The position numbers and the translations under genes were made by a program. Under the pieces are notes generated by a model. That model ran no database searches and was not told the origin of the DNA. It worked only from the letters and a program-made list of their open reading frames with translations. Positions 7,500 to 16,309 of a stretch of DNA of 64,000 nucleotides are shown piece by piece; positions within the stretch are counted from its first letter, which is position 1; the number at the start of each line of letters is the position of its first letter. The stretch is from assembly GCA_033795365.1 (NCBI GenBank), contig JARYGU010000009.1, forward strand, positions 124,001 to 188,000, given 5' to 3'. The DNA comes from JARYGU01 sp033795365 (GTDB lineage Bacteria > Pseudomonadota > Alphaproteobacteria > Rhizobiales > Rhizobiaceae).

Positions 7500-9017
7500 T
7501 CAGTCCTCGTTCGCTGCCAATTGCGCGAGAACTTCGCCGCGCCCGCGGGCACGCAGGATCAGCGGAATGACCAAGGCCGCAGCCGCTATCGCGAAGAGTA
7601 CGGCTGCAACAGGCGACGTGAAGAGCACGGAAATATCTCCCTGGCTGATCGCCAGCGCGCGGCGCAGCTGTTGTTCCGCGAGCGGTCCGAGGATCAGGCC
7701 TACCACAACCGGGGCAATCGGATAACCGAACACCCTCATCGCGTAGCCGAGCAACCCGAAGCCAAGCAGCATGCCGAGCTCGACCACGGACGGGTTCGCT
7801 CCAATCGTGCCGAGCGTGGCAAACAGCAGGATACCGGCATAGAGCCACGGCTTCGGAATCGTCAGCAACTTAACCCACAGGCCGATAAGCGGCAGGTTGA
7901 GGACGAGCAGCATGAGGTTTGCGATGAGGAGGCTGGCGATGAGGCCCCAGACGAGCTGCGGATTGGTCGCAAACAGCAGCGGGCCGGGCTGCAGGCCATA
8001 TTGCTGAAAACCGGCGAGCATGATGGCAGCCGTTGCCGTCGTCGGGAGGCCGAGCGTCAGGAGGGGAACGAGCGTGCCCGCCGCCGAAGCGTTGTTGGCG
8101 GCTTCCGGGCCGGCCACTCCTTCGATGGCGCCGTTGCCGAATTCCTCGGGATGTTTTGTAAGGCGTTTCTCCGCCGCATAGGAAAGGAATGTTCCGATTT
8201 CCGCTCCGCCTGCCGGCATCGCACCGATCGGAAAGCCTATCGCCGTGCCGCGCAACCAGGATTTCCAGGAGCGCGCCCAATCGGCCGCATTCATCCAGAC
8301 GGACCCCTTCACCGCCTCCACTTTGTCGGGTCCCCTGTCGCCCTGGGCTGCGATGTAGAGTGTTTCTCCGATTGCGAACATCGCAACGGCGAGCGTGGTC
8401 ACTTCGATTCCGTCGAGGAGATCCGGCACGCCGAAGCTCATCCGGGTCTGTCCGGTCAGCTGGTCGATGCCGATGATCGCCAGCGTCAGGCCGATGAAAA
8501 GCGATGTCAGGCCGCGCAGGGTGGAATCGCCGAAGGCGGATGAGACGGTGACGAAGGCAAGCACCATCAATGCGAAATACTCGCGGGGCCCGAAGACGAG
8601 TGCCAGCTTGACCACGTAAGGCGCAATGAAGGCAAGCGCCAGCGTCGCGATAAGGCCTGCGACGAAAGAGCCGATCGCCGCCGTCGCGAGTGCCGGTCCG
8701 CCGCGCCCGGCCCGCGCCATCTTGTTGCCTTCGAGCGCCGTGACGATCGACGCGCTTTCACCGGGTGTATTGAGAAGGATCGACGTGGTCGAGCCGCCAT
8801 ACATGCCCCCGTAATAGATGCCTGCGAACATGATCAGCGAACCGCCCGGATCGAGCTTGTAGGTCACCGGCAGCAGAAGAGCCACCGTCAGCGCCGGCCC
8901 AATGCCCGGCAGCACGCCCACCGCCGTTCCGAGCGTGACCCCGATCAATGCGTAAAGCAGGTTCATCGGCTGGACGGCGACGACAAGTCCCTGCATCAGG
9001 AATTCGAATGTGCTCAT
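7500..9017 (-). CDS. tctA: Tripartite tricarboxylate transporter, large membrane subunit TctA
   Basis: This 505-residue protein is hydrophobic throughout, with about eleven or twelve membrane segments. It has the two TctA signatures, GVLPGIGPALTVALLLP near residue 35 and YYGGMYGGSTTSILLNTPGE near residue 68, and the second-half repeat AMPAGGAEIGTFLSYAAE. TctA is the channel-forming subunit of a TTT-family secondary transporter driven by the sodium or proton gradient, with TctB and the periplasmic TctC. It is the last gene of tctCBA, 16 bases after tctB. The imported carboxylate cannot be read from the sequence; citrate is the classical substrate. Confidence 0.93.
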   Translation of the reverse strand: MSTFEFLMQGLVVAVQPMNLLYALIGVTLGTAVGVLPGIGPALTVALLLPVTYKLDPGGSLIMFAGIYYGGMYGGSTTSILLNTPGESASIVTALEGNKMARAGRGGPALATAAIGSFVAGLIATLALAFIAPYVVKLALVFGPREYFALMVLAFVTVSSAFGDSTLRGLTSLFIGLTLAIIGIDQLTGQTRMSFGVPDLLDGIEVTTLAVAMFAIGETLYIAAQGDRGPDKVEAVKGSVWMNAADWARSWKSWLRGTAIGFPIGAMPAGGAEIGTFLSYAAEKRLTKHPEEFGNGAIEGVAGPEAANNASAAGTLVPLLTLGLPTTATAAIMLAGFQQYGLQPGPLLFATNPQLVWGLIASLLIANLMLLVLNLPLIGLWVKLLTIPKPWLYAGILLFATLGTIGANPSVVELGMLLGFGLLGYAMRVFGYPIAPVVVGLILGPLAEQQLRRALAISQGDISVLFTSPVAAVLFAIAAAALVIPLILRARGRGEVLAQLAANED

Positions 9018-9033
9018 GGATGTGCCGGTCCTT

Positions 9034-9525
9034 TCAAAGGAACATTCGTTCGAGTGGCCCGGCGGGCAGCGAAAGCTGCAGGAGCTTGGCGAAGATCAGC
9101 CATACGACGAAGGAGAAGACGATCCCGACCGGTACGGAGATCCAAAGTTTCCGGCGGCCGAAGCCGCGGGCCGTCGCAGCGAACAGCAGACCGGTCGCAA
9201 TGGAGAAACCGGCGACCTTCAGGAGCAGCATCTGGACCGCCAACCCGCCGACGATCCACACGACGGGGCCTATTTCCTGATGTTCCCGTCGCGGAAAGTC
9301 GCCACGGAATGCAGCGAGCGCGGTCCAGGCGGCAAGCAGGACGAGACAGCCGGCGATCGCATCCGGTACGGTCGTCGGACCGACCTGCGAGTAGCCGGCC
9401 AGCCCGGAAAGCCGGGACACGTCCCAGAAGATCACCCCGGCAATCGCTGCCAGTACGGCGGCGATGACGAACGCAGCCTTGTCGGGGCGCCGGCTTCGCG
9501 GCGCACGGCTTTGCAGTTCGGTCAT
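9034..9525 (-). CDS. tctB: Tripartite tricarboxylate transporter, small membrane subunit TctB
   Basis: This 163-residue protein has four hydrophobic segments and matches TctB in size and topology. The first segment is AAFVIAAVLAAIAGVIFWDV, and later ones include LLFAATARGFGRRKLWISVPVGI and a C-terminal FSFVVWLIFAKLLQLSLPAG. It is the poorly conserved helper of TctA in the inner membrane. Its ATG overlaps the tctC stop by four bases (ATGA), indicating translational coupling. Position between tctC and tctA makes the call secure. Confidence 0.9.
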   Translation of the reverse strand: MTELQSRAPRSRRPDKAAFVIAAVLAAIAGVIFWDVSRLSGLAGYSQVGPTTVPDAIAGCLVLLAAWTALAAFRGDFPRREHQEIGPVVWIVGGLAVQMLLLKVAGFSIATGLLFAATARGFGRRKLWISVPVGIVFSFVVWLIFAKLLQLSLPAGPLERMFL

Positions 9526-10466
9526 TCTACCAGCCCGATATCCTTGAGAACGGTCTGCGTGGCGGAAATGTCCTTTGCAAGCTGTTCGTCAAAAGCCGGT
9601 CCGGAAAGGTAGGTATCCTGCCAACCCTTGGTCTTGAGCTGTTCCTGCCACCCGGCCGATTTCACGAGCTTTTCGATGTCGGCAGAGACTGCAGCCTTCT
9701 GTTCGTCGCTCAGCCCCGGAGCGGCGGCAACCATGCGCCAGTTCTCGATGACTACATCCAGGCCGCCTTCTTTCAGCGTCGGCGCGTCGATGCCCTCGAT
9801 GCGTTCGGCGCTCGACATCGCCAAAAGCCGCAGGGTTCCTGCCTTCACTTGCGATTCGAATTCGCCGTAACTAGAGATGCCGGCGGTGACCTGGGCACCA
9901 AGAATGGCTGCGAGGGCCTCACCGCCGCCGGAATAGGCGATATAGTTGATCCTCTTCGGATCGACGCCGGCCGCCTTTGCGATCAGCCCGACGGCTATGT
10001 GATCCGTGCCGCCTGCGGAGCCGCCTGCCCATGAGACCGCGCCGGGGTCCTGCTTGAGCGCTTCCACGAGATCGCCCATCGTCTGGTACGGCGAGGATGC
10101 CGGTACGACCACCGCCTCGTATTCGCCGGTGAGACGGGCGATCGGCGTGACATTGTCCAATGTCACCGGCGACTTGTTGGTGAGGATCGCGCCGACCATC
10201 ACATAGCCGCCGACAAGTAAAGCGTTCGGATTGCCGTTCTGCTGGCTTGCGAATTGCGCCAGGCCGATGGTGCCGCCGGCGCCCGGAATGTTCACGACCT
10301 GGACATTGCCGGAAATGCCTTCCTGCTGCATCACGGTCTGAATGGTGCGGGCGGTCTGGTCCCAGCCGCCGCCCGGGGCGGCGGGTGCGATCACGGTGTA
10401 GTCGGCGGCAAAAGACGGAAGCGCCAGCGCGCCCGCGAGAATGGATGCCAGAACGAACTGCTTCAA
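9522..10466 (-). CDS. tctC: Tripartite tricarboxylate transporter, periplasmic binding protein TctC (Bug family)
   Basis: This 314-residue binding protein has a cleavable signal peptide (MKQFVLASILAGALALPSFA, then AD). It carries the Bug/TctC ligand-loop patterns APAAPGGGWDQTARTIQ and VVNIPGAGGTIGLAQF. It captures a carboxylate in the periplasm and hands it to TctAB. The start is a TTG (10464-10466) supported by the strong ribosome-binding site AAGGAGGA seven bases upstream; no ATG is better placed. It leads the tctCBA operon. A direct heptamer repeat 175-186 bases upstream may be the operator. Confidence 0.92.
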   Translation of the reverse strand: MKQFVLASILAGALALPSFAADYTVIAPAAPGGGWDQTARTIQTVMQQEGISGNVQVVNIPGAGGTIGLAQFASQQNGNPNALLVGGYVMVGAILTNKSPVTLDNVTPIARLTGEYEAVVVPASSPYQTMGDLVEALKQDPGAVSWAGGSAGGTDHIAVGLIAKAAGVDPKRINYIAYSGGGEALAAILGAQVTAGISSYGEFESQVKAGTLRLLAMSSAERIEGIDAPTLKEGGLDVVIENWRMVAAAPGLSDEQKAAVSADIEKLVKSAGWQEQLKTKGWQDTYLSGPAFDEQLAKDISATQTVLKDIGLVE

Positions 10467-10640
10467 GATATGTCCTCCTTCAGGCGCGGATACCGCGCAT
10501 CGTTAAATTCTTGAGGAAGGAAGACACCTGATCGTCATGCAGGCGGAACTATTATGTTCCGAAGCCGGTTTCGGCGGGTCTCCTCCCGGGGCTCCCGATC
10601 CGCCTCCACGGACACGAGTACCCCAAACCACCACAGCAAG

Positions 10641-10658
10641 CTGACATTTACCTGACAT
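10641..10658. promoter_or_regulatory. Direct heptamer repeat upstream of tctC (PHO-box/OmpR-family type)
   Basis: CTGACAT occurs at 10641-10647 and again at 10652-10658, an 11-bp period with spacer TTAC. This is the architecture recognised by OmpR/PhoB-family regulators and is close to the PHO-box half-site CTGTCAT. It lies in the 229-base gap between the binding-protein gene and tctC. The regulator could be PhoB or the TctD-like protein encoded at 11867. Confidence 0.5.
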
Positions 10659-10695
10659 CCTATCACGAAAGGCGGCAAAATGCGCCTGTTGGTCA

Positions 10696-11760
10696 TCACT
10701 GGGTCCTGAGGACCTGATTCCAGTGCGAAATCAAGCGGGCTCGCTTCACCTGATCGAGATAGACCATCAGTCCGGGACTGACGGGAACCGGTTTCAGCTG
10801 CGTTCCCAGCATCTCGCGCATCGTGTTCGCGGTATTTTCCCCGCCCACGTCCGGACTCACAGCGGCGATCTGCAATTCGCGCGCCATGACTGTCTGGCCC
10901 TCCTTCGACATGAAGAAGGACAGGTAGCGGCGGCCGAGATCCGGTGAAGCGGCAGCCTGCGGCACGAGGCCGATACGAGACATGACGACGGTATAATCCT
11001 TCGGAAGCACGATCCCGACATCGGGATGGCGCGATGCCCAGTCGGCGGCGTAGGAACCGAGAATATTGTAGCCAAGCACGAAGCGGCCATCGGCCACCCG
11101 TTCCAGAATGGCGGAACTGGTCGAATAGAGCTTGACGCCAGCAGCTCCCATGGCGCGCACGACGGACCAGATGTCGCCGAACTGTTCCTGGTCGCGGGCC
11201 ATGAACAGGAAGCCGACACCGGAACGTTCTATGTCATAGGTTCCGATCCGCCCGAATACGGCATCGCCCTGCCGCTCGAGATAGTCCACGAACTCGGAGC
11301 GCGATGCCGGCGGACTTTTCCCTTCGAAGCTCGGTTTGTGATAGACGAAGACGGCGGGCTCGAAAGTCAGGGCATAGGCGGTGTTGCGCCAGTTCGCCCA
11401 TTCCGGCCAGTGATCGCTCATCGGCAGATCGCTACGTTGCGCGTAGCCGTCGTTGCTGAGCTTGACCTGCAGGTCCATCGCCGAGGAAAAGGCGAAATCG
11501 GCCGTCTTCCGGCCGGCATCCGTTTCCCGGACGATCCGGTCGTAGACCTCGCCGGTCAACATTTCCTCATAGCGCACGGCAATGTCTGGGTTAGCCCGCT
11601 GAAACCCTTCGATCATCGGCCGCGCAAGGGGTTCGTCGAGGGACGAATAGACGACGAGCGTCGGAGTGCCCGCCTCGCCGGAATGCGCCGGATAGACGGT
11701 CGATGCGGCCAGTCCCCAACCGGGACAGAGCAGGAGCAACAGAGTGAAAAGACAGCGCAT
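10696..11760 (-). CDS. Periplasmic binding protein of the ferric/ABC extracellular solute-binding family 1
   Basis: This 354-residue protein has a clear signal peptide (MRCLFTLLLLLCPGWGLAAS). The mature domain begins LVVYSSLDEPLARPMIEGFQ, the typical opening of FbpA/AfuA-like binding proteins, and later has the YNILGSYAADWA and MSRIGLVPQAAASPDLGRRY segments of that family. No ABC permease or ATPase gene lies next to it. Its place between tctCBA and the divergent TctD/TctE pair suggests it works as a periplasmic sensor partner of the kinase. That role is inference. I choose the ATG at 11758-11760 because it gives a compact signal peptide. Confidence 0.85.
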   Translation of the reverse strand: MRCLFTLLLLLCPGWGLAASTVYPAHSGEAGTPTLVVYSSLDEPLARPMIEGFQRANPDIAVRYEEMLTGEVYDRIVRETDAGRKTADFAFSSAMDLQVKLSNDGYAQRSDLPMSDHWPEWANWRNTAYALTFEPAVFVYHKPSFEGKSPPASRSEFVDYLERQGDAVFGRIGTYDIERSGVGFLFMARDQEQFGDIWSVVRAMGAAGVKLYSTSSAILERVADGRFVLGYNILGSYAADWASRHPDVGIVLPKDYTVVMSRIGLVPQAAASPDLGRRYLSFFMSKEGQTVMARELQIAAVSPDVGGENTANTMREMLGTQLKPVPVSPGLMVYLDQVKRARLISHWNQVLRTQ

Positions 11761-11866
11761 GAGAAGGAGAATGCCCGACCAGCAGGATTGGCACAAGCGG
11801 CTCTTCTGCGCCCGTGACAAGCCTGTTCACGCACGGTAATCTGGCCGCACAAGGGGAAGCATACGA

Positions 11867-12541
11867 TTGCGTATTCTGCTGGTGGAGGACAATATCGCCC
11901 TGTCCGACGGGCTTTCGGCCATCCTGCGCGGGACCGGTCATGCCGTCGACGTCGTGCATGACGGCGCCTCTGCCGACGCCGTCATCGCCACCGAAGCCTT
12001 CGATCTCGTCATTCTCGATCTCAATTTGCCGGAGATGGACGGAATCGAGGTTCTGCGCGCCATGCGCGCCCGCCAGAACAAGGCGGCGGTGCTGATCCTT
12101 ACCGCGCGCGGCAGCTCGGAAGAGAAGGTGAGGGGTCTCGATCTCGGGGCCGACGACTACATGATCAAGCCCTTCGACATTTCCGAGTTCGAGGCGCGGG
12201 TCCGCATGCTGCTTCGCCGCCAGGCGGGACTTCGCTCCGCGGCGATCAGCTATGGTGGCGTCGATCTCGACCTCAACAGCCGCACCTTTTCGGCAGAGGG
12301 GACCCCGCTCGATATTCCTGCGCGCGAACTCGGCCTGCTCGAAATTCTGTTCTTGCGGGCGGGGAAGGTGGTGGCAAAGGAGGCCATCATGCAGTCGCTG
12401 GCCGCTTTCGACGACGACCTGAGCGCGAATGCCATCGAGCAATATGTAAGCCGGCTAAGGAAAAGGCTGGCGCCCTTCGGCCTGACCGTTCGCACAGCGA
12501 GAGGCATCGGCTATTATCTCGACAAGGCGACTTCGGCTTGA
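11867..12541 (+). CDS. tctD: OmpR-family response regulator, TctD type
   Basis: This 224-residue protein has a receiver domain at residues 1-115 with E7/D8, phospho-acceptor D51, T79 and K101. A winged-helix DNA-binding domain follows (ARELGLLEILFLRAGKVV and SANAIEQYVSRLRKRL). It probably controls the transporter or binding-protein genes that diverge from it, as TctD does in enterobacteria. The start is a TTG at 11867-11869, preceded by AAGGGGAAG seven bases upstream. Its stop overlaps the kinase start. The symbol is by context and similarity; the true ligand circuit is unproven. Confidence 0.85.
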   Translation: MRILLVEDNIALSDGLSAILRGTGHAVDVVHDGASADAVIATEAFDLVILDLNLPEMDGIEVLRAMRARQNKAAVLILTARGSSEEKVRGLDLGADDYMIKPFDISEFEARVRMLLRRQAGLRSAAISYGGVDLDLNSRTFSAEGTPLDIPARELGLLEILFLRAGKVVAKEAIMQSLAAFDDDLSANAIEQYVSRLRKRLAPFGLTVRTARGIGYYLDKATSA

Positions 12542-13923
12542 CCCGGACAACCACAACGTCGCTGCGTCGGCAACTTCTCTTCTGGCTGTTGATATCGACC
12601 GCCGCCATCGGCGTTCTGGCGCTCGTGGATACCTATCGCGAGGCGGTCAAGACCGCAAATACGGTCTCGGACCGTGTGCTTGCCGGCTCGGCACTTGCGA
12701 TTGCCGAGCGGGTGATCGTCGCCGAAGACGGTTCGCTGGAGGTCGACATTCCCTACGTCGCCCTCGAAATGCTCACCTCGGCGGCCCAGGATCGCGTCTT
12801 CTATCGCGTCGACGGACCGCCGGGCACTTTCATCACCGGCTATCAGGCGCTTCCCTCGATCGGCGACATGCCGGCGGGAACGGTCTATGCGGATGCTACG
12901 TTCCGCGGCGAACCCATCCGCGTCGCGGCGCTGCAGCGCTCCGCCTCCACCGGCATCAACTCCGTGCCCTTTGTAGTGACGGTCGCCGAAACGACGATAG
13001 CGCGCCGCGATCTGGCGGAGGCGATCCTGCTGCGTTCGGCGCTGCGTCTGGGCTTGATGATTGCGGGGGCGGCTGCAATCGTCTGGATTGCGGTGACGGT
13101 CTCCCTAAAGCCGCTCTATCGCCTTGGAGATGCGATCGCGGAGCGTAGCCCTGACGATCTCCATCCTATCGAGCAGACGGTTCCGCGCGAAGTACAAGGG
13201 TTGGTAGAGACGGTGAACTCCTTCATGGTGCGGCTGCAGTCGGCGCTCGATGCGCTGCGCCATTTCTCCGGAAATGCCAGTCATCAGCTGCGGACGCCAC
13301 TCGCCATCATCCGCACACAGCTGGCGCTCGCCTCCCGCGCGCAAACGCTGGAGGAGGCGCAGGCCGCCGCCCGCAAGGGGGACGGTGCGGTCGGCCATGC
13401 GGAACGCATCCTGGCGCAACTGCTTTTGATGGCGAAGGTCGACGCGGCAGGATCCGGCAACAGGCAGCCGCTTTTGCAGATCGATATCGCGGCGCTGGCT
13501 CAGCGGATTACCGCGGATTATGTGCCGAGGGCCGGCGAGGCCGATATCGATCTCGGTTACGAGGGCGGAGATCCGACCTGGGTAAGGGCCGAGCCGCTTC
13601 TTTTCGAGGAACTGCTGCGCAATCTGGTCGAGAACGCGATCGCCTATGCCGGCCATGGGGCGGAGGTGACGGTTCGCGTGCTGTCCTGCGATGAAACCCG
13701 TCTCGAAGTCGAGGATAACGGGCCGGGCATTGCGCCGGAGCATTACGCGACGGTTCGGCAACGCTTCGCCCGGGGGGATCACAGCAATGCGCCGGGCATG
13801 GGCCTCGGGCTCCCGATCGTCGAGGAGATCGCCGAGCTCTTTGGTGGCCGGCTCACGCTGGCCACAGGGACAAGCGGCAAAGGCTTGCGCGCGATCGTGA
13901 CGTTTCCGGAAGATACGGCCTGA
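12538..13923 (+). CDS. tctE: Sensor histidine kinase, TctE type
   Basis: This 461-residue membrane kinase has a first membrane segment at about residues 13-31. A 130-residue periplasmic sensor of the TctE N-terminal type follows (YVALEMLTSAAQDRVFYRVD), then a second membrane segment at about 165-190. The phospho-accepting H249 lies in FSGNASHQLRTPL, and the ATPase domain has N box ENAIAYA, G1 box DNGPGIA and G2 box GMGLGLPI. It should autophosphorylate and pass phosphate to the regulator just upstream. The TTG start overlaps the regulator stop (TTGA), so the two are coupled. The next gene converges with only two bases between stops. Confidence 0.87.
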   Translation: MTRTTTTSLRRQLLFWLLISTAAIGVLALVDTYREAVKTANTVSDRVLAGSALAIAERVIVAEDGSLEVDIPYVALEMLTSAAQDRVFYRVDGPPGTFITGYQALPSIGDMPAGTVYADATFRGEPIRVAALQRSASTGINSVPFVVTVAETTIARRDLAEAILLRSALRLGLMIAGAAAIVWIAVTVSLKPLYRLGDAIAERSPDDLHPIEQTVPREVQGLVETVNSFMVRLQSALDALRHFSGNASHQLRTPLAIIRTQLALASRAQTLEEAQAAARKGDGAVGHAERILAQLLLMAKVDAAGSGNRQPLLQIDIAALAQRITADYVPRAGEADIDLGYEGGDPTWVRAEPLLFEELLRNLVENAIAYAGHGAEVTVRVLSCDETRLEVEDNGPGIAPEHYATVRQRFARGDHSNAPGMGLGLPIVEEIAELFGGRLTLATGTSGKGLRAIVTFPEDTA

Positions 13924-13925
13924 AT

Positions 13926-14567
13926 TCAGCTCTTGCGCCAGCCGAGAAGGCCCGGAGCTGCATGCCAGATTGCTTGCGCCGCAAATCCCATGAAGAGCAG
14001 GCCGGACATGCGTACGATCGCAAGTTCATGGCGACGATAGAAACGGCGGACGACGGCGGCTCCGATGATGGCGATCAGAATGACGTCGGCGATCAGGAAA
14101 CCGCAGAAGGAAACGCCCAGAAGCATCGGCAGCGCCTCGAAATCGAGCGCATTGGAGGAACTCGCCAGAAGGGCGGTGAAGGTCGCAAGTGCCACCGGAT
14201 AACCCTTCGGATTGGTAAGGCCGAAAATCAGTCCCCGCCGCAATGGGCGCTCCACGACCAGCATCGCGCGGCCGTCGCCGCGAGGCTTGGACCGGAGCGC
14301 CGTCCAGCCGATCCAGGCGAGATAAATGCCGCACAGAAGACCCAGAACATCGAAGACTACGGTGCCGATCGTCTTCGCCCCGACGATGGCGACAAGCGCA
14401 AGAGCCGACCAGAGCAGGTCGCCCGCGAGATGACCGCCCATGAAGAGCGCGCCTGCCTTGCGCCCCTGTCCCGCGCCGATTCCGAGCAGGGCAAGAAAGG
14501 CCGGGCCGGGTATGAGGATGTAAAGGAGCGCGGCCAGAAATGCGCCGAAAAGCATGGATGCCGTCAT
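13926..14567 (-). CDS. LysE/RhtB-family amino-acid exporter
   Basis: This 213-residue protein has five or six membrane segments and the family opening FLAALLYILIPGPAFLALLGIGAGQGRKAG, ending in PGP plus the GxxxGR-like loop. RGLIFGLTNPKGYPVALATF, the conserved TNPK motif, lies near the middle. Members export lysine, threonine, homoserine lactones or similar compounds; the substrate is not readable. I choose the ATG at 14565-14567, with GGGGA upstream, because it gives the normal family length and starts at the first helix. Confidence 0.85.
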   Translation of the reverse strand: MTASMLFGAFLAALLYILIPGPAFLALLGIGAGQGRKAGALFMGGHLAGDLLWSALALVAIVGAKTIGTVVFDVLGLLCGIYLAWIGWTALRSKPRGDGRAMLVVERPLRRGLIFGLTNPKGYPVALATFTALLASSSNALDFEALPMLLGVSFCGFLIADVILIAIIGAAVVRRFYRRHELAIVRMSGLLFMGFAAQAIWHAAPGLLGWRKS

Positions 14568-14798
14568 GAAAATCCCCGAGAATGAACGCTGCATTCCAGT
14601 CGCTTTGACGGAAGCCGTCAAGATGGCGGCGGCGGCTTCGCCGGAGATCGCCAAAAAAGCCGTACGAACCCGATGAGACCGCTTCGGCGAATGGACAAAT
14701 CGCTTCCTTTTTGCCGTTGCCACAAAGAGTCGTGTTGCGTCGCAGCAGGATTCGCTTTATCGAAGCGCGCGAAATCCACCGCATTTCAGGGAGCGCTC

Positions 14799-15335
14799 AT
14801 GCGTATCGATGCAATCTCCATTGGCAAGAACCCGCCGGAAGACGTCAACGTCATCGTCGAGGTTCCGGTCGGCGGCCATCCGATCAAGTACGAGATGGAC
14901 AAGGATGCCGGAACGCTCGTGGTCGACCGGTTCCTCTACACGCCGATGACCTATCCCGGGAACTATGGTTTTGTCCCGCACACGCTTTCCGAGGATGGCG
15001 ATCCGATCGACGTGCTGATCGCCAGCACCCGTCCGCTGGTGCCCGGATGCGTGATCAACGTGCGCCCGATCGGTGTGCTGATGATGGAGGACAATTCCGG
15101 CAAGGACGAGAAGATCATCGCCGTTCCGTCGCCGCATCTGACGCTGCGCTACGAGAAGGTGCATACCTATACCGACCTGCCTGACATCACGCTGAAGCAG
15201 ATCGAGCATTTCTTCGAGCATTACAAGGATCTGGAGCCCGGCAAGTGGGTGAAGATCTTCGGATGGAAGGACGCCGAGAGCGCCAAGGAACTTATCAAGG
15301 AAGCGGTCGAGCGCGCAAAAGCGAAGGAAGCCTGA
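14799..15335 (+). CDS. ppa: Inorganic pyrophosphatase (family I)
   Basis: This 178-residue cytosolic enzyme hydrolyses pyrophosphate to two phosphates and so drives biosynthetic reactions. The family signature D66-G-D68-P-I-D71-V is intact, with the upstream conserved K-Y-E (VGGHPIKYEMDKDAG) and Y-P-x-N-Y-G-F stretch. Length and ends match bacterial hexameric Ppa. The ATG at 14799-14801 has AGGGAG upstream. The gene stands alone. A hairpin repeat typical of rhizobial intergenic DNA follows the stop. Confidence 0.96.
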   Translation: MRIDAISIGKNPPEDVNVIVEVPVGGHPIKYEMDKDAGTLVVDRFLYTPMTYPGNYGFVPHTLSEDGDPIDVLIASTRPLVPGCVINVRPIGVLMMEDNSGKDEKIIAVPSPHLTLRYEKVHTYTDLPDITLKQIEHFFEHYKDLEPGKWVKIFGWKDAESAKELIKEAVERAKAKEA

Positions 15336-15344
15336 GCCAATGCA

Positions 15345-15383
15345 TGTCGCGCAAAAGTGCGCTGCGGTTTTGCGATAACGACA
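15345..15383. repeat. Rhizobial intergenic hairpin repeat
   Basis: An outer stem TGTCG/CGACA (15345-15349, 15379-15383) and an inner stem CGCAAAA/TTTTGCG (15350-15356, 15368-15374) enclose an 11-base loop, with a four-base bulge. From memory this CGCAAAA...TTTTGCG unit recurs in intergenic DNA of many Rhizobiaceae. Only one copy is visible here. It may also end ppa and the convergent DUF167 transcript. Confidence 0.5.
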
Positions 15384-15388
15384 AAGGT

Positions 15389-15715
15389 TTAAAGCACTTC
15401 GAGCCTTGCAATCAAATCCTCCGGGTCGCCGTCGATCCGGAGGATTTTCTTTCTCTGCGTATCGCCGCTTACGAGCGAGACCGAGCTCCTGGATACGCCG
15501 GTTATTCCAGCGATGAGGGCGATCAATGCACGATTGGCATGCCCCTTCTCCGGAACGGCGCTCACCCTTGTCTTGAGATACGCTATCCCGTCGGCGCCGG
15601 TCTCGAAGCCGTCGATTGCGTCGCGGCCGCCATTCGGCGTGAGGCGCACCGTCAATCGGACATGGTCGTCGCAACGTCGGATGGCGCTTCGACCCGATGA
15701 CGTATCGGCATTCAA
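15389..15715 (-). CDS. DUF167 (YggU) family protein
   Basis: This 108-residue cytosolic protein carries the DUF167 pattern LTVRLTPNGGRDAIDG near the start, LKTRVSAVPEKGHANRALIALIA in the middle and SGDTQRKKILRIDGDPE near the end. The function is unknown across the family, which commonly travels with YggT as here. The start is taken as a TTG at 15713-15715, four bases past the YggT stop. No obvious ribosome-binding site is seen, so coupling to YggT is likely and the start is uncertain by some residues. Confidence 0.85.
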   Translation of the reverse strand: MNADTSSGRSAIRRCDDHVRLTVRLTPNGGRDAIDGFETGADGIAYLKTRVSAVPEKGHANRALIALIAGITGVSRSSVSLVSGDTQRKKILRIDGDPEDLIARLEVL

Positions 15716-15719
15716 GCGG

Positions 15720-16016
15720 TTACATGCCCAACGCGGCAGGAACGAGCACGGTGCGGATCACCTGCTCCAGGAAGAACAGGATGACCAGAACGACGAGAGG
15801 CGAAAGATCGACGCCGCCGAAATTCGGCAGGAACCGCCTGATCGGCCGGTATATCGGCTCGGTCAATTGATAAAGGGCACGGCCGATCGTGGCGATCACC
15901 TGATTGTTCGCATTGATGACGTTGAACGCGTAGAGCCAGGAAAAGATCGCCGATGCGATGACCAGAAACCACGCGATGCTGATGATGAACAATAGGGTGT
16001 TGATGACCGCTATCAT
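15720..16016 (-). CDS. YggT-family integral membrane protein
   Basis: This 98-residue protein has two membrane segments (residues 3-22 and about 72-92) around the family core LTEPIYRPIRRFLPNFGGVDLSPLVVLVIL. YggT homologues have been linked to osmotic shock tolerance and to organelle or nucleoid distribution in relatives; the molecular role is unclear. The ATG at 16014-16016 has GGAGAA upstream. It forms an operon with DUF167, four bases apart. Confidence 0.88.
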   Translation of the reverse strand: MIAVINTLLFIISIAWFLVIASAIFSWLYAFNVINANNQVIATIGRALYQLTEPIYRPIRRFLPNFGGVDLSPLVVLVILFFLEQVIRTVLVPAALGM

Positions 16017-16309
16017 TGTGTTCTCCAATTTGTTCCGCGCTGACATGTAGACATTGGCGCGCAAAGCAGCAAGTGCGCTCTATCCGGCTGTTGCCAAACA
16101 TGTTTAATGCGTGCCGTTGCAGATCGCCTTTTCTCGGAAAGCCGCTGCCCATGCCCGCCAGCTCGGAAGCTGACCGTTTTCGTCGCGTTCCGGTATGCCG
16201 CCTGCAGATATACGATATCACCCGAAGCGCCTTTTCGCTCGGCCTCATCGATCTTTTATGGGCGCGAGACGCTGATCACGCGCTGGACGCCCGACGAATT
16301 GCGCGGGCC
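16017..16309. other. Non-coding gap upstream of yggT
   Basis: These 293 bases lie between the amidotransferase stop and the yggT start, both on the minus strand. Short open frames exist on each strand, but none has a ribosome-binding site or recognisable product. It presumably holds the yggT promoter, which I cannot pick out. Confidence 0.4.

Noticed and set aside
11771..11839. A 22-codon plus-strand frame with AGAAGGAG before the ATG, between the binding protein and the response regulator
   Set aside because: It is very short, overlaps the 5' region of the divergent gene and has no recognisable product; at most it is a leader peptide.
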